Source of the DNA: Schizophyllum amplum
Taxonomy: Eukaryota > Basidiomycota > Agaricomycetes > Agaricales > Schizophyllaceae
DNA: 64,000 bases
NCBI GenBank assembly: GCA_007026445.1
Contig: VDMD01000003.1
Coordinates: 248,001-312,000, forward strand
Reading direction: 5' to 3'
Below the pieces are notes generated by a model. The model saw only the letters and a program-made list of their open reading frames with translations. It was not told the origin of the DNA and did no database searches. The translations under genes and the position numbers were made by a program. Below, piece by piece: positions 23,520-33,600 of this stretch (position 1 is the stretch's first letter; each line of letters begins with the position of its first letter).

Positions 23520-25629
23520 TTACAGGCCAGCAGCCGCCAGCATTTGGCTAAAGTTTGGCGTTCCCAGGCCCGTGACGGGGTCCCAGCCAGCGACTGCAGG
23601 GAAACCATCCGTGTTGCCTGACGTATCATGAGCACACATGATATGAGGTGGCAATAGCGGTTACTCACAGCCTGGGTTGCTCCCGGTGGTGATGTCGTTG
23701 AACGCTTGCGGGTTCTCATATACCCAAGGGTTGAGGAAGCCGCTACACGACGATGAGCGAAGCGAACATCGACGCGAGCTCGTTTTACTCACAGCGGCGA
23801 CTTGCCAGCGGCAATGAGCTGGTCGTTGATCAACGAGATCACGCTCGCAAAGATAGGGCTGGACGCCGACGTGCCGCCAATGAGGCCCGTCTGTCCCTGG
23901 TGCACGATCTCGATGTTGTCGCCCATGGCCGCGACGTCAGGGAATGCGCGTCCCGTTGGAACGTAAAGCCCTTGGTTCGTGGAGCCGAGAGTGTCAAGAT
24001 AAGCCTCGACGACGTCCGCCTGGTAATCAGTCCTGTTGAAGTACTGAGAGAAGCCGCCGCTGCTGAAGTCGACGGCGGTCTCGGGGACATTGACAGTGCC
24101 GCCGACGGCGGTGATGCTGATACAAACAGGTCAATATGACGCTTGTCACTAAAATTTGAGTGGGACATACTAAGGGCAGGTTGCCGGGAAAGTAGGCTGG
24201 AATGTGCTACAGCTCTGCGCTGCACGTGGAAGTTAGGGCCGGAATTTAGTTTGGAGGTCAGGACTCACATTGGAGACCGGATACGCCTCCGTCACCAGAG
24301 GCGAAGAGCACAGAAACGCCACGAGCACCAAGTGTCATGTAGGAGTCACAGAATCGGCTACGTTCAAGTCAGCAGTTATTCCTTTGCAGAAGAGGGGAGA
24401 CCTACGTCGCCAATGACGAGCCCAGGTCGTTCTCATCATAACCATAGCTCGTAGTTAAGACCTTGGCCTTTTGTCAACGACATTTTCCGCATGTTGGAAA
24501 CAAGACAAACCTGTGGGGGTGCATCCTCGGCCTCGAGGTAGTCGACGATATCTATGAAGCCAGCTATGCTATCCTGGTTATTTCCACCGACGGAAATGAA
24601 GTATACAGGCACCCCAGTAGCAACGCCGACCGTGTACTGAATGTCGAGGTTCTGAATGCTCGTTAGCGGATCGATAATGGGCGGGTTCGCAGATCGCTCA
24701 CAGCCTCGATGCCGGCGTACGAGGCCCCCTGAGGGTTTGACCCGCCGTCCAGTGTCTCCAGAGTGAATGACGTGTTCGAGCTGATGTCCTCGCGCAAAAG
24801 CGACAGGAAAAGCGCGAGGTCCGACTCCTGGGCATACTGGCGGATATAGCCGGAGACGCCTAGATGGTTGCTGGACTGCGTGGCTGGCGTTGCGGGGATT
24901 CCGTACAAGGCCTGCAGACAAGTTGGGGTGACAGTAGAGTTGCAAGATGCGGGGACAGCATCCGCGGTCACGTTGACGTCGGCCACGAGCGAGGGCGGCG
25001 CGGCGAAAACGCGTACAGGGCCTGGTATACGGGGCTTGACAATGCTTGTCGTAGGGTAGACGGCATCGACGTGGCCAGTGAGCGCCTCTGGGAGTGAGTA
25101 CGCCAACGTTCGCACCTGCGACGAGTCCGTCGGCGTGTGCAGGAACGTCTCGTACGACGCGTCGAGCAGTTCGTTCGCCTTCGAGACCGGAACACTGAAA
25201 GTGACCCAGTTGTCGTAGCTGCCGCCAATGTCGAAGGTAATTCCCTCTCCGCTCAGCCAGTCGCTGACTGCGCTCGACGTCTCGGCCGACGGTGACGCAT
25301 AAGCTTTGACCTACAATTGCAATCAGGCTTCTATCAAATGCAGCCATGAAGATAGAACTGACCTCATCCTGCGTCAGGTGCTTGCCATAGTTCGCACTGG
25401 ACGGCGTGCTGACGTCGAACAAAGCCGCCTCCAGCCCGTCGCGGTCCGCCATCTTGAGAGCGATGCGCATGTCGATCATTGTATCCGCTGCAGCAGCGCC
25501 CTTGTTAACGAAGCCGGAAGGGAGCTCCTTGCGCTTCTCGTGCAGACGCATAGCCGCGCGAGGAGCTGGGCTACCGAGCACTCGGAGTACGGCGCTTGCG
25601 AGGATAGCTGATGAGAAAGAGAAGCGCAT
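23520..25629 (-). CDS. secreted sedolisin (S53) tripeptidyl-peptidase-like protease
   Basis: Acid-acting serine-carboxyl protease, normally secreted and matured by removal of a large propeptide. The start at 25629 gives a signal peptide (MRFSFSSAILASAVLRVLG). The S53 prodomain follows: ALFDVSTPSSANYGKHLTQD, then, after an intron near 25373-25316, a block with VSDWLSGEGITFD and SYDNWVTFSVPVSKANELL. In the mature domain the catalytic Glu and Asp lie in AGIEANLDIQYTVGV (exon junction near 24700). SVGGNNQDSIAGF follows. The catalytic Ser is in GGTSASSPIFASVISLINDQ, and the C-terminal calcium-site region is AGWDPVTGLGTPNFS. Several introns interrupt the gene; the stop is TAA at 23520-23522. It resembles basidiomycete grifolisin-type enzymes. 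Confidence 0.9.
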
Positions 25630-25686
25630 GACTGGAAGGGCGGACAGAGCGCGTCTTGGTTTTCACTACAGGATCGTCATGTCCTT

Positions 25687-25692
25687 CTTATA
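25687..25692 (-). promoter_or_regulatory. TATA-like element of the sedolisin gene
   Basis: TATAAG on the minus strand about 60 bp upstream of the ATG. Positional inference only. Confidence 0.35.
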
Positions 25693-26544
25693 CGCCAGCG
25701 CGCAAGACAATGTGCTCATTGCCGGTCAAGCAGTGTGCATGCAGAGCGAACGGCTTCTCTCGAGAAAACGCATGCTCCTTGACGGTGACTGGAAGTGATG
25801 AACCCGAGTCGATAAGACTATAGCGTGGAAGTGCTCACCAGGTGCTCACTAGAATCGTGTGAATAGACCTTGAACGGCTGCATGAGAAGCTAAAGAAGCC
25901 GTTGACGGCCCTATATCGCCGTTCAGTAAGTATGCACAGGAACGAAAAACTATAGCAGACCTACTGCATGGATGACCGTCACCATCTTGACTTCGAATCG
26001 CATCGGCCAATTGGTCGCCGCATGTGAGAGACTCACTGTACTGTACATCGGCTGAAGACGCAAGCAGGACCTTCAGCGAACAAGTGGGGGCTTCTTGCAC
26101 TGAGGACTGAGTCACTGACTGTCCCGTTCGATTTGAATTGCGGTCTCGAGGTCGGAGGCCGGGACTAGGTCGTAGATAATGTCTGGCATCCTCGTCGCGC
26201 GAAATTTCAGTGCTCAATGTATAGGCAAAGGCTTGGTGCAAAGGTTCCGGATGAGCAGCGAAGAAGTAGAGACCAATCAGTAAACTCGACGCGCCTGAGG
26301 TTGAACGCGTTGTACTATGACGTCGTGATGACTTCCACGTGACGTGGACCTATGTGAACCCACAAGTTCGAGCGTGAAATTGTCAGGAAGCAATCAAAAA
26401 GTTGTCAATTGTTCGTTTGAATTTAGGTCAGTAAAGTAGGTATCAATGAAGATGAGCAATAAGGATGAAAGGGTATTTCAACAAAGGTAAGTAAGTACGT
26501 CGCGTGTGGGCGGCTTTAGCAGCCACGGGGTAGGGACAGATCGT
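25693..26544. other. intergenic, no gene recognised
   Basis: About 850 bp from the sedolisin promoter to the 3' end of the GH95 gene. A perfect-looking palindrome, CCACGTGACGTGG, lies near 26336-26348; no gene-like ORF. Confidence 0.45.
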
Positions 26545-29500
26545 TTATATGGTCTGCACCATCCCCGCCTTCGTGGTGAACTCCTTCACGACCTTCCCAT
26601 CCACGACCACCTGTACATCTCTCGGAACCACACTGTTCGCCACTGTGATCGTCGCACTATCTAGAGCACCCCCACTCCACGAAAAGTCAATCGACATTCC
26701 GCCTCTCAGTCGTGCGCCTGCAATCGAGCCCTTCGGCCACGCCGCCGGCAAAGCGGGAAGAAGCGTCACAATGAGCGGGTCATCGTACGACGCGACGTCC
26801 GGCGCCTGGAACAGAGCATTGAGGACCGCCGCCGGGTGGCCTAAATTGGCGTCAATCTGCACCGGCTCGTAGCCGGCGGGATCGTAGGTGCTCCAAAGGG
26901 TTGCCACAAAATTCCTGTCGATGGCGAGCTTAAGAAAGGTATTCGTTAGTTATTATGATGGTTGAAGAGATATTACCCACAGTGATCTCGTGGTAAAACT
27001 GTTCCGCGTTTCCAAGCTGAGCCCACGAAGCCGCGCGCCACATCTTCTCCCACCCCGCGTCGTCCGACCCTGTGCCATCGCCGCGGTGGGTAAGGCTGAT
27101 TGTGGTGGCATCGATGACCTGAGCCTTCGTGTACGACAGATTTGACGAGCCCGCGGTTCCCTGCTTGGCCACATCGTATGACGCGATCGCATATCCGGGA
27201 TATAACCCAACAAGGTGGGAGAGATGGCGGTGGACATCGTCTGGATCGTCCAGGTCTACCTTCCACTCTGCGTGCGGGATGATCAGCCTCGCGGTAATCG
27301 AGTAAACAGCAGCAGATCGGCTGCATACCTTGAAGCTGACCCCACGATCCTATGTGAATCCCCTTATCCATCTGGGTACGCGCCGTCCGTATTGCTACGT
27401 TTACGTTAGGGTTTTGAAGGCGAGTGCGGCCAATGCTGAGGTGCTCGACCTACCGTTTAGAAAGTCTGTGTCCGTGTCCCCGGACGCTGAAAAGCCCTTC
27501 TCTACAGCATTGAAGAGTTGCCATATCAGTTGCTGAGCATGCGCGCAACCTGATACATTTCGATCAGTGTTGGTCGACGCGCCGGCATCGCGACGAACCC
27601 AAGGTGATATATCCCTGTTCCGGCGAGTTGCAGGGAGCCACGACGAGCGAGGAGTCATTGAAGTGAAGGTCAGGGATCAGTTTATTCAGATGGAACTGCG
27701 CTGTGCCCTGTAGAGCTAGGTTTAGCTTACCCATTTTGCCAAGAAAAGCAATGCAAGTACCTTGAGCAAGGGATATCCTTGGGATTTCCACCAACTGACG
27801 TCGTTAGTATAGTCGAAATGATCCCAGACATGAACCATCTAAATGATTGCGGTCAGTCATCATTGCCGGACGAAGGGAGTAGTCGAGAAAGTACCATCCA
27901 CGCATTTGCCTCTAGGGGTTGGTCAAAAGGATTGAGGAGACGACTATGTAATTGCGACTTACCGGGATAATTGAGCGACTGAGGGGTGCCGGTCTTCATC
28001 CCGGTATGGCCAAATATCTAACCGAGGTGTTTAGCTTTCCTTTCATAACAATGATCAAACGACATACGTTCACTTCGTCGTGCGTCACCCATCCCTCGTC
28101 TGAGTCGTACAGAATCTGGGCCGTCTGCGTTCCCCGTGGCACCCAGGTTTTCTGTCGAGAGATGAATTACTACATGGAAGGACGGAAGCATGGCTCACCT
28201 CCATATAGTCAAACACCGACTGGGTAACATCCAGGTTTGTCGACTCTGCGGACCACAAGTTCATCTGAACGTTGATATTGACGTCTGCGCGGTCACATGA
28301 GCGCGATGATACTAAGCGCCATGTCAGAGCACGCACGGTAGTCTGGAAAAAAATAGAGCAAAGCATCAGAATGGGACAGTGGCATATCGGCGAGCGCACG
28401 CACCGGAGTTCCAAGTGTTCGTAAATTTATGCGCCCACTTGCCCTGCAGGTTAGCGGGAAGAGTGCCGCGGGAGCTGCTCCACAGCATGTATCGCCCAAA
28501 ATTGAACAACAGCCATTCGATGTATGGGTTCCCCGTGTCGACCTTGTAAGCGGTCAAGACTGTCGCGGTCGTCGAGTCCAGCTGCGCTGTCTGCCCGAGG
28601 TCGAGCTTGAACGGGCCAGTGAGCGTAGCCTTCACGTCTGCGACATGCGCTGAGAGCAAGGTCGCCGCGCTGGTACCGCTCAAGGAGGATATTCGCGACG
28701 CGAGCGCACTGTGCGGGTCGTCGCCTTTGAACGAGAAGTTATGCGCCTCGTCCCCCGCATCCATCGAATACTCCGTATTTCCGACCCATACGACAGTGAC
28801 ATCTGCGCCTGACGCAGACAGCGTGGCGTTGGACGTCGCCACAGACGTGTTGTAAGGCTGAGCAGACTGGCAGGACGCAGTCGACGAGGAGGCGTGGAAG
28901 AGGATTTCGTATAGCATGCCCGGCGAACCCGCGTGACCGCGCACTTGCAGAGTCGAACTGTCGAGGCACGTGACATCAATCGCCGTAAGCCCCGGATCGG
29001 GGCCCAGCGAGTATGCGAAGGTCAGATTCTGTGACGCGGAGGACGACGTTTGCTGTACGCAGGCTTGTGCAGGATGGGAGCAGAACGTCTTTCTGTAGGC
29101 GATTGTTAGCTCAGTATTAGGATAGCACAGAAGAGTTGACTTACCTATCGATTGTCGCACTTCCGGCGGTCCAGGTTGCATGCATAACAGCTTCATCTAG
29201 GTCCAGCCAGCGCGCATAGTCAGTGACAGTGTCCTTGTTGCTCACGGTGGTGAAGAGGTATCCGGCGCCAGCGTAGTTCCCTGTGAGTAGAATGGATCAG
29301 TCGGCGTACTCCAAGACAGGCATGAACCGGGAATCACTCACCAAAGTTAATCGGATCCGTCATCAGGCTCGTCAGGGCTGTAGTTTCATTTAATCGTTGC
29401 TGTGAGTGGGAAAGAGTTGCAAACGCACAATATGCCGTTCCATTAGACGAGCTGAAGACAGTTGACCGTATTCTGTCCATCTCTGTCTTCAAGGACGCGC

Positions 29501-29909
29501 GCTCGGAAGCCTTTCTGTTCCCGCCATTGTACGACTGTTGTAGGGTCAGCAATCGTAAGGAAGTCATCACCGCGGCCATAGCCCTCTCACCGAGTTCTGG
29601 AAAGGACCACCGGGCCAAAGGGACTCCAAGTTCAGCGACATCATATCGAGGGTTGTACCTCCGGGGATCATAGCTTCATGTGGTCGACAGTCAGTCAGTC
29701 TCAACTTGAAAGCAGGCGAGATGTGCCCCACCTGCAAGGTATCCATTGCCGATGGGATAGCTGCCCCTGGCCCAAGAGGTGCCCGGCGCATTATCCCACA
29801 CACCGTTCCCAGACGCAGGGAAACCTTCTGGTGCGCCTGCGACCGTATCGACAGTCGCGAGAAGGCAGAATGCCAGAAGGAGCGGCGTTCGACGAGACCA
29901 CGTGGCCAT
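26545..29909 (-). CDS. secreted GH95 alpha-L-fucosidase
   Basis: Inverting glycosidase that removes alpha-1,2-linked fucose (some members act on galactose) from glycans outside the cell. The ATG at 29909 starts a signal peptide ([20 protein letters not shown]) that leads into [20 protein letters not shown], the family's N-terminal block. Next come [16 protein letters not shown] and, after several short introns, the central beta-sandwich (about 29100-28450). The (alpha/alpha)6 barrel follows: [18 protein letters not shown] block with the expected catalytic asparagines, [35 protein letters not shown] and the catalytic-Asp segment [16 protein letters not shown]. The C-terminal sandwich ends at the stop at 26545. 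Around ten introns are needed and not all junctions were resolved. Confidence 0.87.
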
Positions 29910-29991
29910 AAGCGAGGCAAAGTTCGAGACGAAGGCTGCTACGTTGATAGGGAAGGCAGGCCGACCGACGCACCGCTGCGGCGTACGCACC

Positions 29992-29999
29992 TTTATAAA
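29992..29999 (-). promoter_or_regulatory. TATA box of the GH95 gene
   Basis: TTTATAAA about 85 bp upstream of the ATG, a good match to the TATA consensus. Positional inference. Confidence 0.45.
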
Positions 30000-30159
30000 T
30001 TGCGACGACAACCGCAGATCATGGCAAATACTCGCCGGTTAAGGAACGCATTTGGGCCATCTGACCGACGATCCCCTCGTCCGCATGGGCTTCAGAATAG
30101 CCGCGCCCACCAAGAAGGTCGATTCCTATTGTCCACTCCGACGTGCTCCCGAAGAATGC

Positions 30160-30960
30160 TCAAAAACCTAGCGAGCGACGGTAAGCACTCACATGCAGCT
30201 GATAATCGCATGCATCATCGTCTGCTATTGGCGCTGCGCCTCTCTCTGGGCCCGCTCTCGGGCCAGTCTCTGGGAAGAATATGAACAATCCGGCAAATTG
30301 AGAGGAACGGGTAGCAGAGAATCCAAGGGGGATCAAGCACGGGACCAGGCGAACAGGGCCTGGAGTGATCACAGATTGTCTGGCGACTCGCTCACTCACC
30401 CCTTCTGACACCCTGGACCACAGTACTGCACTACTCCGCAGGGGGCGCGCGCGCGTTCGCCGGTCCGTGCGCGGGCCGGAGAGCGCGCAGAGGAAGAAGG
30501 AGCAGCCGAGGATGGGAAGCGGCGGTGCAAATGACGATGAGGAAGAAGTAAAGGGGTATGAGGGGAGTCCCGATGGCGGAGGTGAGGAGAAGGCGGACGA
30601 CGATGATGCAAACGACGGTGTGGACGAAGAGGTAGGTGTCGGTGTATATGAAGATGACGATGACGAGGAGGGCGCTGGAGGAGGGAGGCCGGGTGCTGTT
30701 GACGACGGAGAAAGTGGCGGTGACGGTGAGGCCGATGTCACCCCGTCCATCTCATCCCACGCCGCAAGTCGGCCGAGCTCAAGCCAGAGTTCTGGGGTGT
30801 TCGCAGTCTGGTAGGAATTTACGACGTGGAAGCGGGTGTCGGCGTGGCAAGTTGGGCGGCTGTACAGTTAGTGTGGCTGACGACGGTCGCGGACTCGCTT
30901 CTGTGGAATAGCAGGGCGTAGCCATCCCGAATGCCATGCCTCCTTTTGCATGGATGCCTC
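30160..30960. other. possible membrane-protein gene (minus) or acidic ORF (plus), unresolved
   Basis: A strongly strand-biased stretch (plus strand rich in GAN codons) leaves three frames open. The plus strand reads an acidic Asp/Glu/Gly-rich protein (about 30365-30814). The minus strand reads a Ser/Pro-rich frame. The third, also minus, reads two hydrophobic segments with YTDTYLFVHTVVCIIVVRL and TPLIPLYFFLIVIC. Just upstream on the minus strand is sensible soluble sequence (VVNSYQTANTPELWLELG). A minus-strand integral membrane protein is my preferred reading, but I could not assemble a full exon chain. Confidence 0.35.
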
Positions 30961-31189
30961 CTGTTGCGTGAGAGCCTCCTCCGAAGGAATACGAGGTTTG
31001 AGGGATATGCGATGCCTGCGAGCCCTACCTTCCCGCCGCCGGTATGATAGCCAGCTGCCTCGCGGTTCGTCCCCAGAGCGGCTTCAATTGTTTGCGCGCG
31101 CACGAGGAGTGGCGGATCCATTGATCGATGAACTTTTTCAAGTTCTCCCAGTGCACTCAGGGCTTCGACCACCTGCGTAGTTAGATACG

Positions 31190-31440
31190 ACGAGTGTCGT
31201 GCTGCCGCTCGTATAAGGACAGACAAGTCGATAGCAGAAAAGAAAGCGAGCGACGATAATGTACAACGTAAAACATAACTGTAGCATACCATTCGCGATA
31301 AAACAAAGATGGAGACTTGCTCTGGGCGCGCAGAGAATAGATAGACCTTCAAGGCTGCAAGCTTTATGTCGGCAAAGACGGTTGCTCTGCACACCGCTGC
31401 ATTATGGGATACTCAGCGAAGGCCACATGTGCACAGGAAT
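31190..31440. repeat. dispersed segment, copy B
   Basis: Last exon and 3' flank of SRA copy 1. It matches 23230-23470 and 33340-33600 in the same orientation over roughly 200-250 bp with scattered differences. Confidence 0.65.
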
Positions 31441-32426
31441 GGGCATACCTCAAGTCGGAATTGGCAAATCTTGTATCCACTCTTACCCTTGGTCTCTTTC
31501 GCCTGCAATCGTTCAGCTCAAGTGCAACTTGCTGTGGAACATTAGATCGAGAACTCTTACCTCGACAACACGGTACAGGCCGTCGTATCGATACCCTTTA
31601 GGCCTAACATGCCATTCAGCCATCGAGCCGCAGAAGTTGAGATGATGTAAGTACGTACCCACGCTGAAGCTGTATGGATCGTATGACACGTATCGGCTGA
31701 CCCGTATGCATAGATCGCTGGCCACAGATTAGGGAAGTGGATAGCTGAGATAACAATCGATAAACGAACCTCGAGCGCTGCGTTCTCAGGGCGTCCCATG
31801 TCCTGATGCCCAGTTTGCTGTAGGGCTAGGGTTGAGCACATGCGGGATATGCGCTCAATATCAAGACACTCACGCGTTTCGTTCCGTCGTCGCGACCACC
31901 TATTGATCGATTGCTCGTCAGACATTGTGGCGACGGCGCATACTCCAGTACTTGCCCACGCCGGTGTAAAGACTGCAATAGTTGGTAAATATGGCCACGA
32001 GCATGTAAGAGAACCTACATCGTATCTCCCATGTCCTCGTCGTCCTCATACTGTCCTGATACCACGACGGAATAGCAACCTTTGAGCGGTGTGCCCACGA
32101 TGCCTGCTTGAGTATGTCGATGGACGCCCGCGTTGCAGCATGTTTTTCTGTGTACAAAATTTGAATGGCATGTTCGAGTAGGTGGAAAGGATGAATGCAA
32201 ACCTGTCCGAAAATATATGGCCTATATCGAAACCACGTACATGCCCAAAGTGGTCGGGCGCGCTGTCTTGTGCCAGTTGTTGTGCCAGGTCCCACTCTGG
32301 TCCTTGCATCATTCTCATCTTTCTAGGATTATCTATGAGGAAGTTAGAGACGAAGAGATGTCGTAGTTCATACCGTTCCTGCAAGGAAAGACGTTCCGGC
32401 TTGACGGGTGAGCTGGGAGCAGACAT
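31364..32426 (-). CDS. SRA-YDG domain protein, copy 1
   Basis: The SAD/SRA fold flips out and reads modified cytosine in UHRF1 and KRYPTONITE; the fungal stand-alone proteins are uncharacterised. From the ATG at 32426 the order is LRHLFVSNFLIDNPRK, GPEWDLAQQLAQDSAP, FGHVRGFDIGHIFSDR, GVHRHTQAGIVGTPLKGC, VVVSGQYEDDEDMGDT, YTGVGGRDDGTKR, RPENAALERSMHTGQPIRV, the YDG core RPKGYRYDGLYRVVEVR, KGKSGYKICQFRLE and the closing EQPSLPT. The intron after YTGVG uses a GC donor (GCAAGT at 31955-31951); skipping it would hit a stop. About seven exons, stop TAA at 31364-31366. It lacks most of the roughly 100-residue N-terminal region seen in copy 2. It is probably expressed, but that is unproven. Confidence 0.75.
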
Positions 32427-32729
32427 GGCCACAATCGCCAATGCCACTGAAGCGTTCCGATAGTGAGTATAGAGCGCGGAAGCAGCCGAGAGGTATCAGG
32501 ATTGAGCGTTCACTTGACGTTAGTCCTCGTATTCGAGCTTCAGAAGGGAATGGGGGAGGAGAGCAAGGGAAGTTGAGCGTGACATCAAAGGTGAATGATG
32601 TGACATCTTTTGCCACTTTGGGCATCCCGTCATTATCCATGGTCACCGGTCACGACGTCACCGTCGTCACGTCGGTCCCGCTGCAAGCAGCAGACTGCAA
32701 CGCATACACAATGCCATCGGCAGACAAAG

Positions 32730-32849
32730 ATGGCTGACGATGAAGTCCAACCCTTATGGATGTGTTCAGCTGCGCTACTAGACTGTCTCCCAATAACCTT
32801 AGCGGTCTGGCCGGTTACAGGCCAGATCACGCGAGGTATCAATGTACAA
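32730..32849 (+). pseudogene. 5' fragment of a duplicated FHA gene
   Basis: An ATG followed by 40 codons reads MADDEVQPLWMCSAALLDCL and onward to WPVTGQITRGINV. This is a diverged copy of the first exon of the FHA gene at 35108 (MADDEVQYLGMRPAALLDSL, RPVTGQITPSIDV). Coding similarity stops exactly at the left end of the inverted-repeat element at 32850. No FHA domain or later exon follows. The sequence upstream of the ATG (GTCACGTCGG, CCGCTGCAA) is also shared. Confidence 0.8.
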
Positions 32850-33275
32850 TAGGGACGTTCAGAATTAAAACCGGCGACACCGGTTTCGGTTTCGACCGCA
32901 GGTTACGGTTTGTCGGCAAGTCCCGAAAGACCTCGCGCGCGACGCGCACAGCGGCGAGGCCTGCGGGGGCCTCGCGCGCCCCCAACGCGCCGACGGCGCC
33001 GCCATCCCATTATCAGGCATTTGCTGGCTTATACTGGTCGTACATGCACATGAAAGGTACCCCACTGAGTAATGTGACGTCTGAGTACAACAACCTGGCC
33101 CTCTGCTCGTCGTCCGGGACTTTCCGGTAAGGCGAAGAGAGGGCGGCGTCGTCTGGGGAGGCGCGGGGGACGTCGATCACGTCGTGCGCGAGCTTCTGCG
33201 GGATTTGCCGGCAAACCGTAAACCAGCGGTCGAAACCGAAACCGGCGTCGCCGGTTTTAATTCTGAACGTCCCTA
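32850..33275. mobile_element. MITE with long terminal inverted repeats
   Basis: About 424 bp bounded by inverted repeats. The left end begins AGGGACGTTCAGAATTAAAA at 32851, and the right end is its reverse complement finishing at 33274. The two ends match over about 75 bp with only a few mismatches and a 1-bp difference. Weaker complementarity (CTCGCGC words) runs to roughly 105 bp. Both ends abut a TA dinucleotide (32850-32851 and 33274-33275), consistent with Tc1/mariner-type insertion. The interior has short open frames but no transposase motif, so it is non-autonomous. Confidence 0.85.
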
Positions 33276-33339
33276 GCACTAGTAGCAACCAAAACGAGCG
33301 ACAGCGGCAGCGACCACTTGAGTTCACGCGCGCCAAACT

Positions 33340-33600
33340 TCCAACTCGTTTTGGTCTTGCTGATTGCAGGGGATATAAGAGCAAACAATGAGGAAAGCGG
33401 GCGACGCCATTGTACTTACAACGTAAACATAACTGTAGTATACCATTCGCGATAATTTCCGGGGGTCCGATGCCTGGGTGTGCGCAGAAGACAGATGACC
33501 TTCGTTACTTCGAGCTTGATGCCGGCAAAGACGGCTGCCCTGGACACCGCTGTGATACGTGATACTCAACAAAAGACTGAAGTCACAGGGCGCACCATGA
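33340..33600. repeat. dispersed segment, copy C
   Basis: Last exon and 3' flank of SRA copy 2, matching copies A (23.23 kb) and B (31.19 kb). It shares GAGGAAAGCGGGCGACGCC with copy A and the TATACCATTCGCGATAA context with copy B. Confidence 0.65.

Noticed and set aside
31955..31960. SRA copy 1 as a pseudogene because of a missing GT donor
   Set aside because: GCAAGT is the standard non-canonical donor, and its use joins two conserved SRA blocks in frame. No other disabling change was found.
32865..33384. ORFs inside the inverted-repeat element as a transposase
   Set aside because: They are short, run out through the terminal repeats into flanking DNA and show no DDE or other transposase motif.
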